Shown here one piece after another: positions 43,317 through 52,639 of a stretch of 64,000 nucleotides of DNA. The position numbers and the translations under genes were made by a program. Position 1 is the first letter of the stretch. Each line of letters starts with the position of its first letter. Origin of the DNA: CAZGAQ01 sp964523405 (GTDB lineage: Bacteria; Planctomycetota; Phycisphaerae; UBA1845; Fen-1342). The notes beneath the pieces are model-generated. The model was not told where the DNA came from and searched no databases. It saw only the letters and a list, made by a program, of their open reading frames with translations. The stretch covers positions 248,001 to 312,000 of the forward strand of contig CAZGAQ010000001.1 of assembly GCA_964523405.1 (NCBI GenBank), written 5' to 3'.

Positions 43317-44138
43317 ATGACACGCTTTGGCCTGATCGTGCTGGGCATCGTGGGAACGGCGCTGGTCCTGGGCGGCTGCCCTGGCAGCACCACGTCCAGC
43401 CTGTCTGAGACGCAGCAGGCGGCGGTCACGCAGGTTGTCAAGCAGGTGACCGCCACCGCGGCGGCGCTCGGCACCTGCAGTGCGCTCACCGACCATCGCG
43501 TCGATCCGAACGACATCGCCGTGAGCGGGGGCTTCGGCGAGTGTCCGCAGGTCAGCTTCAGCGCGTCGACCCTGCAGGCCCAGTTGCTGCTGAGCTTCGG
43601 GACAGACGGCTGCAGCGGCGCGGCGACGGGCGGGCAGACCGTCCAGGGCGCGGTGGAGGCCACGGTCACGCGGGCGACGCGCTCGGCCGCCATCACGTTT
43701 ACGGACCTGCAGTACAACAGCCAAGCCATCACCGGCGGTCTGGGCGTCACCCTGCGAGCCGCGCCGGATGAGGCCATCGTGCTGGACGGCACGTGCAACA
43801 TCTCGACGGCGCGGCTCGGGACGGTGGCCGGCAACATCACGGTGGCGATGACGGCCGCCGGGGTGATGACGATTCGCACAGGTGAGGTGGCGGTTGCCGG
43901 GGCGACCGCCAGTTACCAGGTCACCCTGACGGACGTGGTAGTCGATCCGGTGACGAACGGGAACTTTATTCCCCAGAGCGGGTCGGCGCGGTTTGTCGTG
44001 CCCAGCGAGGGTGGCCCGGGCCCCACGCAGCTCACGGTCGTCGTGACTTTCACCAGTCAGTCCCCGGTCAACGGCACGGTGCAGGTTCAGGTGCAGAGCC
44101 TGCCGGCGGAAACGTACGCCATTGCCGGGTTGCCGTAA
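43317..44138 (+). CDS. Lipoprotein of unknown function
   Basis: 273 residues. Lipobox LVLGGC (Cys21) after a hydrophobic N-terminus. The rest is rich in Thr, Val, Ala and Gly with alternating strands, such as AVTRATRSAAITFTD-like and TVAGNITVAMT segments, suggesting a beta-rich extracellular or periplasmic domain; four further cysteines could pair. No family recognised. AGGGAG precedes ATG 43317; an ATG at 43281 would add 12 residues. It stands alone. Confidence 0.75.
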   Translation: MTRFGLIVLGIVGTALVLGGCPGSTTSSLSETQQAAVTQVVKQVTATAAALGTCSALTDHRVDPNDIAVSGGFGECPQVSFSASTLQAQLLLSFGTDGCSGAATGGQTVQGAVEATVTRATRSAAITFTDLQYNSQAITGGLGVTLRAAPDEAIVLDGTCNISTARLGTVAGNITVAMTAAGVMTIRTGEVAVAGATASYQVTLTDVVVDPVTNGNFIPQSGSARFVVPSEGGPGPTQLTVVVTFTSQSPVNGTVQVQVQSLPAETYAIAGLP

Positions 44139-44351
44139 GCGCCGGGCGCGGCGGACGACGACGTCGGGAGGGAGATCCGGACGCAGCGCGCGGAGACCGG
44201 AAGTCCCGGCATCCTCCCTGCATCTGCCACGCCTCTGGGGGCGGCGGCTGCCAGCTGGGCAGGCGGGGGTTCCAAAGAAAGCCTGGATCTGTAATGGTCG
44301 CACCGTGGTGGGGGCGAGACGATTGCGTGGCGCAGCGGTATGCTGCCGACG

Positions 44352-44804
44352 GTGAAACGAGCCGGAGCGCGCCACGTGTGCCCGCACTGCCATAAGTCGC
44401 TGATCGTCATCGAATACGAGGGCGTCGAACTCGACTATTGCCCGGCGTGCCACGGGACGTGGTGCGACGCGGGTGAGCTGGAGTTGGTCGCGGAGCTGGC
44501 GGGCGCTCCGCGGGGGCCGCTGGCGGCGGAATTAGGCCAAACCGGGCCGGTCGGCCCGCGCCGCTGTCCGCGCTGTCGGCGGAAGATGCAGGTGCTCCGC
44601 GTGGGGGCCGCGCCGGCCGTCGACGTGGACCGCTGTCCCGTCGGGGACGGGATCTGGCTGGACGCAGGGGAGCTGGCGGCGGTGGTGCGGCACTACGCGC
44701 CGCGCGGGGACGCACCGGTCGCCGAGTTCTTCGGCGCGATGTTCCGGAATCAACTGGCGCGTGCGCCGGAGACACGATCGCCGCGGGAGCGGCAGAGAGG
44801 ATAA
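44352..44804 (+). CDS. TFIIB-type zinc ribbon protein
   Basis: 150 residues from GTG 44352. Two zf-TFIIB modules: the first has CPHC and CPACHGTWCDAGEL; the second has CPRC but then CPVGDGIWLDAGEL, where one zinc Cys has become Gly, so the second site may not bind metal. The GTG start has no Shine-Dalgarno, but a -10-like TATGCT (44339-44344) ends seven bases before it; ATG 44340 is the alternative. The gene directly precedes lemA (two bases), so zinc ribbon, LemA and M48 protease act as one unit. Confidence 0.8.
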   Translation: MKRAGARHVCPHCHKSLIVIEYEGVELDYCPACHGTWCDAGELELVAELAGAPRGPLAAELGQTGPVGPRRCPRCRRKMQVLRVGAAPAVDVDRCPVGDGIWLDAGELAAVVRHYAPRGDAPVAEFFGAMFRNQLARAPETRSPRERQRG

Positions 44805-44806
44805 CC

Positions 44807-45373
44807 ATGGGAACCGCGTTGATAGCGCTACTGGTTGTGCTCGGCATTGTCGTGATTGCGCTGTTGTGGCTGGTGGGCATCTACAACGGTCTGGTTCGGC
44901 TGCGAAACGAGGTGAAAGCGGCCTGGGCACAGATCGATGTGCAGCTCAAGCGCCGGCACGACCTGATCCCCAATCTGGTGGAGACGGTGAAGGGCTATGC
45001 CGCGCACGAGAAGGGCACGCTGGACGCGGTGATCTCGGCCCGCGCGCGGGCCGTCAGCGCCCAGGGTATTCCCAACCAGGTCAAGGCAGAGGGCGAGCTC
45101 ACGCAAGCCCTCGGGCGGCTGCTGGTGGTGGCCGAAGCGTACCCGGACCTGAAGGCCAACCAGAACTTCCTGGCACTGCAGGAAGAGCTGACGTCGACCG
45201 AGAACCGGATCGGCTTCGCGCGGCAGTTCTACAACGACACGGTCATGAAGTACAACACGCGGATCCAGACGTTCCCGCCCAACATCATCGCTGGCATGTT
45301 TGGCTTCGGCGAGTCGCCGTTCTTCGAGTTGGAGAACCAGACCGAACGCGAAGTGCCGCAGGTGAAGTTCTAG
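44807..45373 (+). CDS. lemA: LemA family membrane protein
   Basis: 188 residues. One N-terminal membrane helix (ALIALLVVLGIVVIALLWLV) and then the LemA hallmark YNGLVRLRNEVKAAWAQIDVQLKRRHDLIPNLV split over residues 25-57, YPDLKANQNF, the ENRIGFARQFYND helix and a C-terminal FPPNIIAG. LemA proteins have a four-helix cytoplasmic or periplasmic bundle and frequently pair with M48 proteases. GAGAGGA precedes the ATG. Confidence 0.93.
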   Translation: MGTALIALLVVLGIVVIALLWLVGIYNGLVRLRNEVKAAWAQIDVQLKRRHDLIPNLVETVKGYAAHEKGTLDAVISARARAVSAQGIPNQVKAEGELTQALGRLLVVAEAYPDLKANQNFLALQEELTSTENRIGFARQFYNDTVMKYNTRIQTFPPNIIAGMFGFGESPFFELENQTEREVPQVKF

Positions 45374-45445
45374 CGCGCCGTCAGCGATCAGCCGCAGCAC
45401 TCGGCCGCTCCTGAGTCGTCCCGGGCACACGGATCGCCGCAGACC

Positions 45446-46939
45446 ATGTGGGAAGCGATTGCCGCCAATCAACGTCGCTCGTGGTGGCTGATCAGCATCA
45501 TGGGGCTCGTACTCGTGGTGCTGGGAGCTGTCATCGGCGCAACGGTGCAATCCTATGCCGCGCCGCACCTGCACGGCTGGCAAGGCCTGACGGGCTACGC
45601 GCCCGGGCTGGCGCCGGAGCGTCCGGTGACCGCGTGGGATGAGTTGGCGAGCTACCGCGGCGGCGCCCTCGTGGGGATGGGGGTCGCCGCGCTGGTCTGG
45701 CTCGGGCTGTGGCTGACGGCCATGGGTGGGGGCGACAGCATCCTCCTGAATTCGGCCCAGGCGCGCGAGCTGCAGAAGGAGGACGCCCCCCAACTCTGGA
45801 ACGTTGTGGAAGAGATGACGATCGCGGCCGGTCTGCCGAAGATGCCGCGCGTGTTCCTGATTGATGACGCTTCCCTCAATGCGTTCGCGGTGGGGTACCG
45901 GCCCGCAGGGGCGGCCGTCGCCGTCACCGCGGGGTTGCTCAAGCGGCTCAGCCGCGACGAGCTGCAGGGGGTCATCGCGCACGAGATCGGGCACATCAGC
46001 AATCTGGACGTGCGCTTCATGACGCTCGCCTCGGTGATGGTCGGGGCGATCGTGATGATCGCGCAGGCCTTCCTGCGCGGCACGTACTACTCGGGGCGCA
46101 GCCGACGGTCATCACGCGGCGGAGGGCAGGCGGCGGCCATCCTGATGATCGTGGCCCTGTTGCTGGCCGTGCTGGCCCCAGTTGCCGCCCAGCTCCTGTA
46201 TTTCGCCTGTTCGCGCCGCCGCGAGTACCTGGCCGACGCCTGCTCCGCCCGGTTCACGCGCTACCCGGAAGGACTGGCGTCCGCGCTGGAAAAGATCGCG
46301 CAGCAAGCCGGCGGCCAAAAGGACGTCAACAAAGCCCTCGCGCCGCTGTACATCGTCAATCCGCTGGAGGGTTCGGCAGTCCTCAACATCATGAGCACGC
46401 ATCCGGCCACGGCGGAGCGGATTCGCATTCTGCGGGGGATGGCCGGAGCGGGCTATGCTGCCTACGAAGCCGCTTTCCGTGCGGCGCGCGGCCAGCAGGA
46501 GAGCTGCATCGGGGCGGGCACGCTGCAAGGCAGCGAGGCGGTCGCAGTCCGGGCGCCGTCGCCGGCGGCCGAATCGCGCGCTGCGGCCGTGACTCGCGCC
46601 CGGGCCGTGGGGGATTTGCTGGACCGGGTGCTGCCGCTGGTCGTGATTCCCTGCGACTGCGGGCTGAAGATGAAACTTCCGCCCGGTTTTGACCAGACCG
46701 AAGTGGTGTGTCCGCGTTGCGGCCGCCAGCATGACGTGCCGCGCGCGGCTGCGGACGACGCCCCGGCACCCGCGGTGGGGCCCGCTCCGGCCGGGCCGCC
46801 GCTCCGCTATCACCGGCGGGGGCGCGGCTGGGAATCGTTCCGCTGCGCGTGCGGTCACACGGTGCAGCTCAGCCCGAGCTTCGCCGGGGCGCAAATCACG
46901 TGTCCGAAGTGCCGGCGTGTGATTTGCGTGGATGGGTGA
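45446..46939 (+). CDS. M48 family membrane metalloprotease (HtpX-like) with two C-terminal zinc ribbons
   Basis: 497 residues. Two N-terminal membrane helices (about 13-35, 74-92), then the M48 domain with HEIGH at 179-183 and the third zinc ligand Glu in REYLADACS, with two more membrane helices between. HtpX-type proteases degrade faulty membrane proteins. The C-terminus, from about residue 390, carries two CxC/CPxC zinc ribbons (CDCGLKMKLPP with CPRCGRQHDVP, and CACGHTVQLSP with CPKCRRVI), an unusual addition. The gene follows lemA after 72 bases. Confidence 0.9.
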   Translation: MWEAIAANQRRSWWLISIMGLVLVVLGAVIGATVQSYAAPHLHGWQGLTGYAPGLAPERPVTAWDELASYRGGALVGMGVAALVWLGLWLTAMGGGDSILLNSAQARELQKEDAPQLWNVVEEMTIAAGLPKMPRVFLIDDASLNAFAVGYRPAGAAVAVTAGLLKRLSRDELQGVIAHEIGHISNLDVRFMTLASVMVGAIVMIAQAFLRGTYYSGRSRRSSRGGGQAAAILMIVALLLAVLAPVAAQLLYFACSRRREYLADACSARFTRYPEGLASALEKIAQQAGGQKDVNKALAPLYIVNPLEGSAVLNIMSTHPATAERIRILRGMAGAGYAAYEAAFRAARGQQESCIGAGTLQGSEAVAVRAPSPAAESRAAAVTRARAVGDLLDRVLPLVVIPCDCGLKMKLPPGFDQTEVVCPRCGRQHDVPRAAADDAPAPAVGPAPAGPPLRYHRRGRGWESFRCACGHTVQLSPSFAGAQITCPKCRRVICVDG

Positions 46940-47033
46940 TCGGCGCGGGCCGGCGCGGCACGGTCGCACACGGGGGGTCGCTCAATTGAGACGAGTTGAT
47001 AATCGTGCGGCCCGGGAATGTGTGCATGGGCCG

Positions 47034-47062
47034 TTCAACCGCTACCGTGCGCGCGTTATGAT
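47034..47062 (+). promoter_or_regulatory. Possible promoter of the acyl-CoA gene cluster
   Basis: TTCAAC (47034-47039), a 17-base spacer and TATGAT (47057-47062, 5/6). The -10 lies in a GCGCG palindrome-like context (GCGCGTTATGATGCGCGC). Leader about 55 bases. Confidence 0.35.
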
Positions 47063-47124
47063 GCGCGCGTCACGGCACGCCGCCGGGCCCAGTTCTGTAC
47101 CTGACGCTAGATGGACGAGTGACG

Positions 47125-48270
47125 ATGGACTTCTCGTTGCCAGAGGATATTGCTGCATTGCGGGACGTGGTGCGTAAGTTCGCGGCCGAGAAGATTCGGC
47201 CGCATGCGCGGCAGTGGGATCAGGAACAGGCCATCCCGGATGAACTGATCACGGAGCTGGGGAGCCTGGGCCTGATGGGCACGCTGACGCCGGAGGAGTA
47301 CGGTGGGACGGGGTTGACCTACCTCGGCAATGCCGTCGTCATTGAGGAGTTGGCGCGGCAAGATGGGGGCCTGGCGCTGCTGGTGGCGGCGCATAACGGT
47401 CTGTGCCTGTCGCACCTGAACCTGGTCGGTACGGTGGAGCAGAAGCGGCGCTATGTCCTGCAACTGGCGACCGGGGCGTGGGTCGGTTCGTGGGCGCTGA
47501 CCGAGCCCTGCAGCGGGTCGGATGCCGCGGCGCTGGAGACGCGTGCGGAGCGTGACGGCGCGGGCTGGCGGCTGAGCGGCCACAAGATGTTCATCACCAA
47601 CGGCGCGCGGGCACAGGTGTTCGTGATCATGGCGCGGACAGACCCGGGGCAGGGCGCGCGCGGCATTTCCGCGTTCATCGTGGAACGGGGCGACGCGGGG
47701 CTGGAGATCGGGCGCAAGGAAGACAAGCTGGGGATGCGCTCGAGCGACACCGTGCCCCTGGACCTGGACCGCGTGTACTGCGGGCCCGAGGACCTGCTGG
47801 GCGCGCCGGGCCAGGGCTATCGCGACGCGCTGCGCGTGCTGGAACGTGGGCGGGTCGGCATCGGGGCGCTGTCGGTCGGGCTGGGGCGGGGCGCGCTGGA
47901 GGAATCCATCCTCTACGCGAAGGGCCGCCAGGCGTTTGGCAAGACCCTCGCGGACCAGCAGGCCATTCAGTTCATGCTCGCGGACATGGCCACGGACGTG
48001 GAAGCGGCGCGCCTGCTGGTGTGGGGTGCGGCCCAGATGCTGGACCGCGGCGAAGACGCGCGGCAACTGGCTTCGATCGCCAAGCTGTACGCCAGCGAGA
48101 TGGCCACGCGTGTGGGGCTCAAGGCGATCCAGATTCACGGCGGGTACGGCTATACGAAGGACATGCCCGTGGAGCGCTACATGCGCGACGCGAAGCTGTG
48201 CGAGATCGGCGAGGGCAGCAGCGAGATCCAGCGAATTCTGATCGCCCGCGCGCTGCTCGGCGGCAAATAA
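47125..48270 (+). CDS. Acyl-CoA dehydrogenase (1)
   Basis: 381 residues. Typical acyl-CoA dehydrogenase: GLMGTLTPEEYGGTGL, WALTEPCSGSDAAAL (FAD/substrate loop), KMFITNG, LGMRSSD, GRQAFGKTLADQQAIQF, and HGGYGYTKDMPVERYMRDAK followed by the catalytic Glu in EIGEGSSEIQR. It makes trans-2-enoyl-CoA from acyl-CoA with FAD, passing electrons to ETF. ATG 47125 is preferred; a GTG at 47119 is in frame. First gene of the cassette, followed 223 bases later by a second paralogue. Confidence 0.93.
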   Translation: MDFSLPEDIAALRDVVRKFAAEKIRPHARQWDQEQAIPDELITELGSLGLMGTLTPEEYGGTGLTYLGNAVVIEELARQDGGLALLVAAHNGLCLSHLNLVGTVEQKRRYVLQLATGAWVGSWALTEPCSGSDAAALETRAERDGAGWRLSGHKMFITNGARAQVFVIMARTDPGQGARGISAFIVERGDAGLEIGRKEDKLGMRSSDTVPLDLDRVYCGPEDLLGAPGQGYRDALRVLERGRVGIGALSVGLGRGALEESILYAKGRQAFGKTLADQQAIQFMLADMATDVEAARLLVWGAAQMLDRGEDARQLASIAKLYASEMATRVGLKAIQIHGGYGYTKDMPVERYMRDAKLCEIGEGSSEIQRILIARALLGGK

Positions 48271-48493
48271 CGCGAACTTGGCCGACCAGCACGGAATTGC
48301 GGAAAGGAGAACCGAAGGCCTGTTGCGCGGATCGGCAGAGTGGTGCGTCCGGCGGTGGTTGGCCGGCCGGACGGGCGGTCCGCACGTGATGGCGCTGAGC
48401 CTGTGGGGCTCGTCGGTGCGCGGTGGTCTTCACGGCGACGGGTGACATCCGGGCCGGTGAAACTGCGGGACGCGACAGCGCGAGGAGGCCGGT

Positions 48494-49657
48494 GTGGATT
48501 TCCGTTTCGACGACGACCAGCGGCAACTGCGGGATGCCCTGCGCGACTTCTGCGACAACGAGATTGCCCCCAAGGCCGCGCAGCGCGACGCGGAGGGACG
48601 CTTCGAGGAGGGGCTGATCCCCAAGCTCGGCGAGATGGGCCTGTTCGGCCTGTACGTCCCGACGGAGTATGGGGGCACCGGTCTGGACTGCCTCTCGTAC
48701 GCGATGGCCGTTGAGGAACTGTCGCGGGCCTGCGGCGCGACCGGTATTCTCGTGTCTGCGCACCACTCGCTGTGCGTGGACCCCATTCTCAACTTTGGTA
48801 GCGCGGCCCAGAAGCAGCGCGTGCTGCCGCGCCTGTCCAGCGGGGAGTGGATCGGCAGCTTCTCGCTGACCGAGCCCGGCAGCGGGAGCGATGCCGGCGC
48901 CGCGCGGTGCACGGCGACTCCTGACGGGGACGGTTGGGTCATCAACGGCACCAAGAACTTCGTCACCAACGGTGGCGACGCGCACGTGGCCGTGCTCTTC
49001 GCCGTGACGGACCCGCAGCAATCCAAGTCGCGCCGCCTGTCGGCGTTCATCGTCGAGCGCGGCACGCCCGGCTTCACCGTCGGCAAGCTGGAGAAGAAGC
49101 TGGGGATCAAGGCGAGCAGCACGGCCGAGTTCATCTTCGAGGATTGCCGGGTGCCGGCGGAGGCTCTGCTCGGTGAGCGTGGCCAGGGTCTGAAGATCGC
49201 GCTGGCTACGCTGGATGGCGGGCGGATTGGAGTTGCGGCACAGGCGGTCGGCATTTCCCAGGCGGCGCTGGAGGCGTCGGTTGCCTACGCCAACACGCGG
49301 GTGCAGTTCGACAAGCCCATTGCCGCGCAGCAGGCGATCCAGTGGAAGCTCGCCGACATGGCCGCGTCGATTGAGGCCGCCCGCCTGCTGACGTACCGGG
49401 CCGCGCAGCGCAAGCAGGATAAGCAGCCCTACGAGACGGAGGCCGCCTTGGCCAAGCTCCATGCCGCCGAGATGTCGGCCCGCGTGACGCACGCGGCCAT
49501 CCAGGTTTTCGGCGGCTATGGTTATTGCGCGGACTATCCGGCGGAGCGGCTGATGCGCGACGCGCGCATCACGGAGCTGTACGAAGGCACGAGCGAAATC
49601 CAGCGTCTGGTGATCGCCCGCAAGCTGATTGCGGATCCGGCCTGGATCGCGCGGTAG
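48494..49657 (+). CDS. Acyl-CoA dehydrogenase (2), short-chain type
   Basis: 387 residues. Same family as its neighbour but clearly separate in sequence: GLFGLYVPTEYGGTGLD, FSLTEPGSGSDAGAA, KNFVTNGG, LGIKASSTAEFIFEDCRVP, TRVQFDKPIAAQQAIQW and FGGYGYCADYPAERLMRDARI with catalytic Glu in LYEGTSEIQR. The pattern resembles butyryl-CoA dehydrogenases. GTG start at 48494 with GAGGAGG five bases upstream. In the same direction as the thiolase gene 31 bases downstream. Confidence 0.93.
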   Translation: MDFRFDDDQRQLRDALRDFCDNEIAPKAAQRDAEGRFEEGLIPKLGEMGLFGLYVPTEYGGTGLDCLSYAMAVEELSRACGATGILVSAHHSLCVDPILNFGSAAQKQRVLPRLSSGEWIGSFSLTEPGSGSDAGAARCTATPDGDGWVINGTKNFVTNGGDAHVAVLFAVTDPQQSKSRRLSAFIVERGTPGFTVGKLEKKLGIKASSTAEFIFEDCRVPAEALLGERGQGLKIALATLDGGRIGVAAQAVGISQAALEASVAYANTRVQFDKPIAAQQAIQWKLADMAASIEAARLLTYRAAQRKQDKQPYETEAALAKLHAAEMSARVTHAAIQVFGGYGYCADYPAERLMRDARITELYEGTSEIQRLVIARKLIADPAWIAR

Positions 49658-49688
49658 CAGGCCGCGCTGCCCTACTGAGGATTCACCG

Positions 49689-50867
49689 ATGCCCGAGAAA
49701 CAGGCCTATCTCGTGGCCGGTCGGCGCAGCCCGATCGGCAAGTACCTGGGAACCCTGGCGAAGCTCAGCGCGATGGAGCTCGGCGGACAGGTGGCCAAGG
49801 CCGTGCTGGCCGAAGCGCAGGTCGATCCCGCCGCCGTGGGCGAGGCGTATGTTGGCCAGGTGTTGCAGGCCGGCTGCGGACAAAACCCGGCGCGGCAGGT
49901 GGCGCTGGCGGCAGGTCTGCCCGACACGATCTCGTGCTGCACCGTCAACAAGGTGTGCGGCAGCGGGCTGCAGGCGGTGATGTTTGCCGATTTGACCATC
50001 CGGGCTGGGGCGGCCGACCTCGTGCTGGCCGGCGGGATGGAGTCCATGAGCCAGGCTCCGTTCCTGGTGCGCGGCGTGCGGGCCGGGATCAAGTTCGGCA
50101 ACGCCGAGTTCGTCGACGAGATGCAGTACGACGGCCTGACGAACGTGTACACGGGCGAGGCGATGGGGGATCTGGCCGAGTACACGGCCCAGAAGGCCGG
50201 CATCACGCGGCAGCAGCAGGACGAGTGGTCGGTGCGCAGCCAGCAGCGGGCGGCGCGGTCCTCCCAGGAGGGGCGGTTCAAGAGTGAGATTGTCCCGATC
50301 AGCGTGCCGCGGGCGAAGGAGCCCTTCAGTGTGGACGAGACCTTCCGCGCCGACACGACGCTGGAGGCCCTGACGGCGCTCAAGCCGGCGTTCAAGAGCG
50401 GCAACACCGTGACGGCGGGCAACTCGTCGCAGCTCTCGGACGGGGCCGCGATGCTGGTGGTGACGAGCGAAGCGGGGCTCAAACGCGTCGGTGGCAAGCC
50501 CCTGGCGCGGATTGCTGGCCAGGCGACGGCCGGCGCGGCCCCGCGCGAGCTGTTCTTCACGCCGCCGATCGCGGCCCGCATGGCCTGCGAGCGGGCGGGC
50601 TGGAAGGTGAGCGACGTCGATCTGTGGGAGCTGAATGAGGCGTTCGCGTCGCAGACGCTCGCCGGCGTGAAGGGGCTCGAGCTCGACCCCGAGAAGGTCA
50701 ACGTGCACGGCGGGGCGATCGCCCTGGGGCACCCGATTGGGGCGAGCGGGGCCCGCGTGCTGGTCACGCTGCTGCACGCGCTGCGGCAGCGCGGCGCGAG
50801 ACGCGGCGTGACGGCCATCTGCCTGGGGGGTGGGAACGCGGTGGCCATGGCCGTCGAGGCACTCTAG
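49689..50867 (+). CDS. Acetyl-CoA C-acetyltransferase (thiolase)
   Basis: 392 residues. Active-site Cys in VNKVCGSGLQA, the GGMESMSQAP loop, His in GGAIALGHPIGASG and the second Cys in CLGGGNAVAM. Thiolases condense two acetyl-CoA or cleave 3-ketoacyl-CoA. The chain length of the substrate cannot be read. GAGGA lies before ATG 49689. hbd-like gene follows after 33 bases. Confidence 0.94.
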   Translation: MPEKQAYLVAGRRSPIGKYLGTLAKLSAMELGGQVAKAVLAEAQVDPAAVGEAYVGQVLQAGCGQNPARQVALAAGLPDTISCCTVNKVCGSGLQAVMFADLTIRAGAADLVLAGGMESMSQAPFLVRGVRAGIKFGNAEFVDEMQYDGLTNVYTGEAMGDLAEYTAQKAGITRQQQDEWSVRSQQRAARSSQEGRFKSEIVPISVPRAKEPFSVDETFRADTTLEALTALKPAFKSGNTVTAGNSSQLSDGAAMLVVTSEAGLKRVGGKPLARIAGQATAGAAPRELFFTPPIAARMACERAGWKVSDVDLWELNEAFASQTLAGVKGLELDPEKVNVHGGAIALGHPIGASGARVLVTLLHALRQRGARRGVTAICLGGGNAVAMAVEAL

Positions 50868-50900
50868 GCAGGGCGCAGATCTCGGGAGAAGGGAACACGC

Positions 50901-51761
50901 ATGAGCATTCGCACGAACATCAAGACCGTCGGCGTCATCGGCACGGGCACGATGGGCTCCGGAATTGCGCAGACCTTCGCGCAGGCGGGCCGCACCGTGC
51001 TCCTGTACGACGCCCTGCCGGGGGCCGTGGAGAAGGCCCTGGGCGGCATCAACAAGTCCCTGGACAAGCTGGTCGAAAAGCAGAAGCTCGCGGCCGAGGT
51101 GGCGGCGACCGCGAAGAGGAACCTCAAGCCCGCCGGCCTGGCGGACATGGGCGGCGTCGACCTGGTTGTGGAGGCGGTTTTCGAGGACGTGCAGGTCAAG
51201 CGCGACCTGTACACTCAGCTTGCCAAGACGGTGGCTCCCGACGTCGTCTTTGCCAGCAACACCAGCAGCATCTCGATCAGCCAACTGGCCGCGCTGTCGG
51301 GCCGCCCGGCGCAGTTCATCGGCATGCACTTCTTCAACCCGGTGCCCTTGATGAAGCTCGTCGAGATCGTCGTTGGCCTTCAAACGGCCGAGCCGGTCGT
51401 CGAGTTCATCGCGAACCTGTCGCAGGAACTCGGCAAGACGCCGCTGCGCGTCAAGGACCATCCCGGCTTCGTGAGCAACCGTGTGCTGATGCCCCTGATC
51501 AACGAGGCGATTCACTGCTATGCCGACGGCGTGGCCGACGCGGCGACCCTCGACGAGATCATGAAGCTCGGCATGGCCCACACGATGGGGCCGCTGGCGA
51601 CGGCGGACCTCATCGGTCTGGATGTATGCCTGAACATCATGGAAGTGCTGCATCGCGATCTGGGCGCCGACAAGTACGCCCCGGCGCCGCTGCTGCGGAC
51701 GATGGTCCGGGCCGGCGTGCTCGGGCGCAAGAGCGGCCGCGGGTTCTTCCGCTACACGTAG
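50901..51761 (+). CDS. 3-hydroxybutyryl-CoA dehydrogenase
   Basis: 286 residues, the short single-function form. NAD fold VGVIGTGTMGSGIAQTFAQAG, catalytic His in FIGMHFFNPVPLMKLVE, Glu in the same motif, KDHPGFVSNRVLMPLINEA and LADLIGLDVCLNIMEVL-like substrate loop, ending GRKSGRGFFRY. It interconverts acetoacetyl-CoA and 3-hydroxybutyryl-CoA. GGAGAAGGG precedes the ATG. A palindromic repeat lies between it and the crotonase. Confidence 0.94.
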   Translation: MSIRTNIKTVGVIGTGTMGSGIAQTFAQAGRTVLLYDALPGAVEKALGGINKSLDKLVEKQKLAAEVAATAKRNLKPAGLADMGGVDLVVEAVFEDVQVKRDLYTQLAKTVAPDVVFASNTSSISISQLAALSGRPAQFIGMHFFNPVPLMKLVEIVVGLQTAEPVVEFIANLSQELGKTPLRVKDHPGFVSNRVLMPLINEAIHCYADGVADAATLDEIMKLGMAHTMGPLATADLIGLDVCLNIMEVLHRDLGADKYAPAPLLRTMVRAGVLGRKSGRGFFRYT

Positions 51762-51777
51762 GGCGGGGGACCGCGCC

Positions 51778-51804
51778 GTAGCGTCAGGCCGCCGTGCCTG
51801 ACGC
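51778..51804. repeat. GTAGCGTC palindromic repeat, copy 1
   Basis: GTA followed by a perfect 9-bp stem, GCGTCAGGC (51781-51789) and GCCTGACGC (51796-51804), with a 6-base loop. It lies 17 bases after the hbd-like stop and ends just before the AGGAGA ribosome site of the crotonase gene. Confidence 0.75.
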
Positions 51805-51821
51805 AGGAGACGAGCAAGCGT

Positions 51822-52595
51822 ATGGCCAGTGAAAAATCGCAGACGGACGTCGTGCTGGAGAAATCCGGCCCGATCGCGACTGTTAAATTCGTCACGCCTG
51901 GCGGCGTGAACATCTTCTCGACCCGCGTGGTGACGACGCTCGGCGAGCGGATCGCGCCGCTCGCGCACGACACCCAGGTGCGTTTCGTGGTGCTGCGCGG
52001 CGAGGGCAAGACTTTCCTTGCAGGCGCGGACATAAGCGAGATGTCCGAGTTTGACGAGGGCCGTGCGCGCGTCTTTGCCGCCCAGGGTCACCGCGTGTTC
52101 AACACGCTGGCGAGCCTGCCGCAGGTGACGTTCGCGGCCATCAACGGCCACGCGCTCGGCGGGGGCGGTGAATTGTCGCTCGCCTGTGACTTTCGCCTGA
52201 TGGTGCGGGACGCCCGCATTGGCCAGCCGGAGGTCCGGCTGGGCCTGATTCCCGGCTGGGGTGGCACGCAGCGGCTGCCGCGCGTCGTGCACAGCCTGGG
52301 GCAGGCCAAGCGCCTGCTGCTGTCGGGCGAGGCGATTTCGGCTGAAGAGGCGCACCGCATCGGCTGGATCGACGAGGTTGTGCCGACCGCCGCCGATCTC
52401 GACGCCGCGCTGCAACGCTGGTTTGCCGCGCTTGCCCCGGCCTCGCCGCACGCGATCGCCCGCGTGAAGGCGGCCTTGGCGTCCGGCGACGAGATCGCCG
52501 AGTTTGGCCGGTGCTTCAACGCCCCCGATGCGCGCGCGGGCACGACGGCCTTTATCGAAAAGCGCAAACCGACCTGGGCGGAGTGGCCTGGATAG
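51822..52595 (+). CDS. Enoyl-CoA hydratase/crotonase family protein
   Basis: 257 residues. Oxyanion-hole segments FLAGADISEM and INGHALGGGGELSLACDF; both catalytic glutamates of hydratases are present, in GGGGELSLA and in GQPEVRLGLIPGWGGTQRLPR. It hydrates short-chain enoyl-CoA. It completes the set thiolase, dehydrogenase, hydratase, acyl-CoA dehydrogenase. AGGAGA lies about ten bases before the ATG, right after a palindromic repeat that could lower its expression. Converges with the propeller gene. Confidence 0.92.
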   Translation: MASEKSQTDVVLEKSGPIATVKFVTPGGVNIFSTRVVTTLGERIAPLAHDTQVRFVVLRGEGKTFLAGADISEMSEFDEGRARVFAAQGHRVFNTLASLPQVTFAAINGHALGGGGELSLACDFRLMVRDARIGQPEVRLGLIPGWGGTQRLPRVVHSLGQAKRLLLSGEAISAEEAHRIGWIDEVVPTAADLDAALQRWFAALAPASPHAIARVKAALASGDEIAEFGRCFNAPDARAGTTAFIEKRKPTWAEWPG

Positions 52596-52639
52596 TGTGC
52601 CGCGCAGCGGTCGGTCGCGGGGGGCCCTGGCGGTGCGGC

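Noticed and set aside
48388..48444. 18-codon frame starting ATGGCGCTGAGC between the two acyl-CoA dehydrogenase genes
   Set aside because: No ribosome site at a useful distance and no hydrophobic or repeated pattern; nothing sets it apart from chance.
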